Shown: positions 60,859 through 64,000 of the stretch, piece after piece | How the letters are laid out: each line of letters starts with the position of its first letter | Position numbering within the stretch: the stretch's first letter is position 1 | NCBI GenBank assembly: GCA_965231925.1 | Contig: OZ246894.1 | Coordinates: 1,736,001-1,800,000 of the forward strand | Reading direction: 5' to 3' | Source of the DNA: Poriferisodalis sp965231925 | GTDB taxonomy: Bacteria; Actinomycetota; Acidimicrobiia; Acidimicrobiales; Poriferisodalaceae | Length of the DNA: 64,000 bases | Program-made: the position numbers and the translations under genes | The notes under the pieces: generated by a model | The model's database searches: none | Told to the model about the DNA's origin: nothing | The model's input: the letters and a program-made list of their open reading frames with translations, nothing else

Positions 60859-62151
60859 TCACGCCGCCAGGTCGACGACGCGCACCGGCAGGTGTTTGAT
60901 GCCGGAGATGAAGTTGGAGCGCAGCCGCTCCACCGGCCCGTCCTGCTCGATCCGCACGACCCGCCGAAGCAGCTCCTCGAACACGACCTTGATCTCCATG
61001 CGGGCCAGCCAAGCGCCGAGGCACAAATGGGGTCCATTGCGGCCGAAGGCCATGTGCTCGTTGTCTGCGCGCGCCAGATCGAAGCGGAATGGGTGAGGGA
61101 ACCGATCCGCGTCGTGATCCGCGCTGATGTAGTACAGGACCACCTTGTCGCCGGACCGCACCTTGGTGCCGTTGATCTCGGTGTCACATGTCGCCGTGCG
61201 CCGGAAGTGCGTCGTGACCGAACTGGCACGCAGCACTTCCTCCACCGCTGCCGTCGTCAGCGTCTCATCGCCGGCCAGCACCGCAGTGCGCCACAGGTCA
61301 AACAGATGGGGATGAGCCATCAGCACCCACAGCCCGTGGGTCATCGTGTAGCGGGTGGTGTCGTTGCCGGCAGCGATCAGCAGTGTGAAGAAGTTCTTGA
61401 ACTCCAGATCGGTGAGCGGCGTGCCGTCTGTGGTGGGGGCCAGCAACTGGCTAATCACGTCGGAAGTCGGGCACTCGCGCCGCTGAGCGGCCTGCTGCGC
61501 CGCATATTCAAAGACTTCCACCGTCGCTGGGCTGCGAAACGGCATAAAGCGGAAATCGTCGGTGTCGACAAGCCCGACGGGGTAGTCGGTGAAGTCGGGA
61601 TCGGTGTTGCCGAGCAGTGCATCACCCCACTCGACGAGCTGGTGACCGTCCTCATCGCTGGTCCCCAGCATCCGGCCCAGCATGCGCATCGGCAGCTCCG
61701 TCGCCACCTCGGTGACAAAGTCGAAGCGTTCGGAGGTCAGTGCCCGGTCCAGCACCTCGCAGGCGAGCCCCCGGATAGCTGCCTCGTAGGTGTTGACCAC
61801 CCGAGGCGTGAACCCGCGGCTCACCAGGCGGCGGTACCGCGTGTGCTCAGGAGGGTCCATTTCCATCATCGTCGTGCGCGCTTCGAGCTCGTCGGGCGCC
61901 ATGTCCTCGAGCCGGATGCCCTGCGCGGAGGTGAATGTCTGGGTGTCGCGGCTGATGCGGAACGCATCGTCGTACTTGGTGACGGCCCAGTAACCCCTCC
62001 CATCAACTTCGTCCACCCAGGCGACGGGTTCCTCGCGTCGCATACGGGCGAAGGTGGCGTGGGGGACGCCCTGGGTCCAGACGTCGTGGTCGGAGATGTT
62101 GGCGTCGTCAGGACCGAGTTCGTCCAGATACGGCTCGGCCCAAGTGCTCAC
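60859..62151 (-). CDS. Cytochrome P450 (first of pair)
   Basis: 430 aa soluble P450. Haem loop AFGRNGPHLCLGAWLARMEI, I-helix AGNDTTRYT, K-helix EEVLRASS. Start GTG 62151 leaves five bases to the preceding P450 stop, so the two are one transcript. Needs ferredoxin and reductase, not present here. Substrate class unknown (steroid or aromatic likely). Confidence 0.92.
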   Translation of the reverse strand: MSTWAEPYLDELGPDDANISDHDVWTQGVPHATFARMRREEPVAWVDEVDGRGYWAVTKYDDAFRISRDTQTFTSAQGIRLEDMAPDELEARTTMMEMDPPEHTRYRRLVSRGFTPRVVNTYEAAIRGLACEVLDRALTSERFDFVTEVATELPMRMLGRMLGTSDEDGHQLVEWGDALLGNTDPDFTDYPVGLVDTDDFRFMPFRSPATVEVFEYAAQQAAQRRECPTSDVISQLLAPTTDGTPLTDLEFKNFFTLLIAAGNDTTRYTMTHGLWVLMAHPHLFDLWRTAVLAGDETLTTAAVEEVLRASSVTTHFRRTATCDTEINGTKVRSGDKVVLYYISADHDADRFPHPFRFDLARADNEHMAFGRNGPHLCLGAWLARMEIKVVFEELLRRVVRIEQDGPVERLRSNFISGIKHLPVRVVDLAA

Positions 62152-62155
62152 GGTC

Positions 62156-63439
62156 TCAGGCTCGCACAGACGCCGGTGGACCGCCGACAGGCACGTCGAC
62201 CGAGACCTCCACCGAAGCGACGCCGTGGACAAAATTTGACGGAATCCGCACGAGATTCGAGGCGCTCGCCGGCCGGATGCCTCGGTCCAGCATCGCTTCG
62301 AGCAGCACCGTCAGCTCCATGCGGGCGAGATAGGCACCCAGGCAGAAGTGCGGCCCGCCGCCTCCGAAAGCAATCTGGGCATTGTCGGCCCGCCCGATGT
62401 CGAACTCGTCGGCCTGGTCGAACAGTGCCTCGTCCCGATTGGCCGACGGGTACCACATGACGACCTTGTCGCCTGCGGCGATCTGGGTCCCAGACAGCTC
62501 AGTGTCCACTGCGGCGGTTCGTCGCATGTGCAGGATCGGCGACGCCCAGCGGATGACCTCCTCCACGGCGTTGGGCAGCAGTTCGCGGTCTGCAACCAGC
62601 CGGTCCCACTGCTCGGGGTGCTCGGCGAACGCGATCGTCCCGTGGGTGATTGCGGTGCGCGTCGTTTCATTGCCGCCGAACACCAGGACCTGGAAGAAGT
62701 TGCGGAACTCGGTCGCTGTCAAACGGTCGCCGCCGACCTCGGCGTGCACGAGGTGGCTTACGACGTCGTCAGTGGGGTGGTCCAAGCGCTCGTCGCCGAG
62801 CTTCGCGCCGTACTCGTACAGGCCCCACGCGGCAGGACTCCCAAAGGGCAGCAGGCGCAACGGCGTGGTGTTGCCGTAGGCATCAGGCGGCAATGACTGG
62901 GTCTCGGTGGTGCCCTCGACCAGGTGATTCGACAGCTCGACCATGTAGTCGGCGTCTTGGTTGGGCACGCCCAAGATGGCGATGATCACCCGGATCGGCA
63001 GCGGCGCCGCAACCAGGTCCACCCAGTCACCGCCTCCCTGCCGAACGACAGCGTCGAGCAGCTCGTCGGCGATGGCACGCGTGCGCTCTTCGTAGCGGCG
63101 CATCTGGCGGGGAGTGAACGCCTTGCTGACCACCCGGCGCAGTCGGGTATGCGCGGGCGGGTCGTGCTCGAGGATCGATCGGCGCGCTTCCAGCGCATCG
63201 GCTTCGAGGTCCCACAAGTTGACGTGCCCGATCGCCGACGAGAACCGCTCCGGGTGGCGCGACACTTCGCACACGTCGGCATGGCGCGTCACCGCCCAGA
63301 AGCCGCTGTCTTCGTAGTGATTCCAGTGCAGGCCCGGCTGCTGGCGCAGGGCGCGGAAGTCTTCCCAGGGGATGCCATTCCCGTAGCGGCTCGCGTCGGC
63401 AATATCGATCTGTGCGGTCACATCGGCTCCGCGTGTCAT
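62156..63439 (-). CDS. Cytochrome P450 (second of pair)
   Basis: 427 aa. Haem loop AFGGGGPHFCLGAYLARMEL, I-helix FGGNETTRTAI, K-helix EEVIRWASP. ATG 63439 gives the family-like start MTRGADVTAQIDIADASR. A paralogue of the preceding P450 judging from shared motifs and neighbours. Divergent from the glutamine-synthetase-like gene (52 bp). Confidence 0.92.
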   Translation of the reverse strand: MTRGADVTAQIDIADASRYGNGIPWEDFRALRQQPGLHWNHYEDSGFWAVTRHADVCEVSRHPERFSSAIGHVNLWDLEADALEARRSILEHDPPAHTRLRRVVSKAFTPRQMRRYEERTRAIADELLDAVVRQGGGDWVDLVAAPLPIRVIIAILGVPNQDADYMVELSNHLVEGTTETQSLPPDAYGNTTPLRLLPFGSPAAWGLYEYGAKLGDERLDHPTDDVVSHLVHAEVGGDRLTATEFRNFFQVLVFGGNETTRTAITHGTIAFAEHPEQWDRLVADRELLPNAVEEVIRWASPILHMRRTAAVDTELSGTQIAAGDKVVMWYPSANRDEALFDQADEFDIGRADNAQIAFGGGGPHFCLGAYLARMELTVLLEAMLDRGIRPASASNLVRIPSNFVHGVASVEVSVDVPVGGPPASVRA

Positions 63440-63491
63440 GGGCGAATGGTAAGTGTGTGCAGACGTTTTGGTGGACCAAGGAGGCAACCCT

Positions 63492-64000
63492 GTGACAACC
63501 GTCGCGGAAATCGAGAGCATTCTGAGCGGATCCGCGGCGCACACCGTGGAGGTCGCCATCGTCGACACCTACGGCCACCTGCGCGGCAAGCGCTTTCCCG
63601 TCGACCATTTCCTGCGCTCGGTCGCCGAGGGCGGCTGCCATCTCGCTGACGCCATCTACATCTTCGATCTGCACAACGATCTCGTCGACAGTCCCTACAT
63701 CAACATGGGCCTCGGCTTTCTCGACACCCACTTGGTGCCCGATCTGGGCACGCTGAGGATCTTCGGGCACCGTCCCGGCTACGCGCTGGTGTTCGCCGAC
63801 AGCCTCGATCCGACACACGCACTGCACCCGATCGCGCCGCGCACCGTGCTTCAGCGGCAGATCGACCGGTGCGAAGCGCTCGGCTTCAGCCCCGTGGTGG
63901 CAACCGAGATGGAGTTTTACCTGTGCGAGGACGACTGGTCGCATGTTCAGAACCACATCCAGTACTCGTCGTTGACCGATCGAGCAGATCTCGAGGACGT
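63492..64000 (+). CDS. Glutamine-synthetase-family protein (3' end outside window)
   Basis: Starts at GTG 63492 with AAGGAGG at 63478-63484 and runs off the window. Visible: VTTVAEIESILSG, VAIVDTYGHLRGKRFPVDHF, RIFGHRPGYALVFADSLDP, and VATEMEFYLCEDDW, where the metal Glu lies. These resemble the gamma-glutamylpolyamine/methylamine synthetase group of GS-like ligases more than GlnA. With the nearby GATase it may form a gamma-glutamyl amine pathway. The rest of the gene is needed to decide. Confidence 0.85.
   Translation, partial: MTTVAEIESILSGSAAHTVEVAIVDTYGHLRGKRFPVDHFLRSVAEGGCHLADAIYIFDLHNDLVDSPYINMGLGFLDTHLVPDLGTLRIFGHRPGYALVFADSLDPTHALHPIAPRTVLQRQIDRCEALGFSPVVATEMEFYLCEDDWSHVQNHIQYSSLTDRADLED

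Overview
The window is 64 kb of high-GC DNA with dense, ATGA-coupled operons. The gene content points to an actinobacterium: a mycothiol synthase (mshD-like), menaquinone genes (menA, menG), a bacterial Hen1-Pnkp RNA-repair pair, paired P450s and long A/P/S-rich tails. A member of the Acidimicrobiia or a related deep actinobacterial branch is my inference; there is no rRNA or other marker gene here to prove it. No tRNA, rRNA or CRISPR array was seen.

Layout. 1-6.7 kb: amidase (cut by the window edge), hydantoinase/oxoprolinase, rhodanese and an N,N-dimethylformamidase-like protein, all suggesting amide or amino-compound catabolism. 6.7-12.8 kb: a hypothetical protein, an SDR, the modABC molybdate importer and an MBL-fold hydrolase. 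12.8-17 kb: a single-chain restriction-methyltransferase and a zinc alcohol dehydrogenase. 17.4-21.4 kb: hen1-pnkp RNA repair. 21.4-30.4 kb: a candidate selenocysteine (CxxU) AhpD/CMD-family protein, a thioesterase with a remnant paralogue, menA, menG, mshD, rlmN, nth, a CitE-like lyase and a DUF4143-type ATPase. 30.6-36 kb: hisD-C-B-H-A-F. 36-39 kb: acyl-CoA synthetase, hydrolase and GroES-like protein. 39-46.8 kb: trpEG fusion, ygfZ, monooxygenase, trpF, trpB, trpA, a HIT-like protein, cytochrome c and a FabZ-like protein. 46.8-59.1 kb: a defence/mobile region with a DUF433/PIN toxin-antitoxin pair, a PLD-SNF2 helicase, a target-recognition-like ORF, an adenine methyltransferase broken by an IS30-family element, and an SDR broken by a second copy of the same IS. 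59.2-64 kb: hydrolase, class I glutamine amidotransferase, two P450s and the start of a glutamine-synthetase-family gene.

Three observations stand out. First, an in-frame TGA at 21703-21705 sits exactly where a CMD/AhpD CxxC motif should have its second Cys, and a SECIS-like stem-loop follows it. Second, the defence methyltransferase has a 12-base poly-C tract followed by three diverged copies of one peptide repeat, each in a different reading frame, so tract length would choose the C-terminal tail. Third, short tandem repeats (14-33 bp, often with a palindrome) repeatedly sit on gene boundaries and duplicate start signals (hisF, trpB) or stop codons (SDR/modC junction, groES), with another set in-frame inside modC.

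Both IS30 copies have 3-bp target duplications, and removing them restores uninterrupted reading frames in the two host genes. These insertions are therefore recent.
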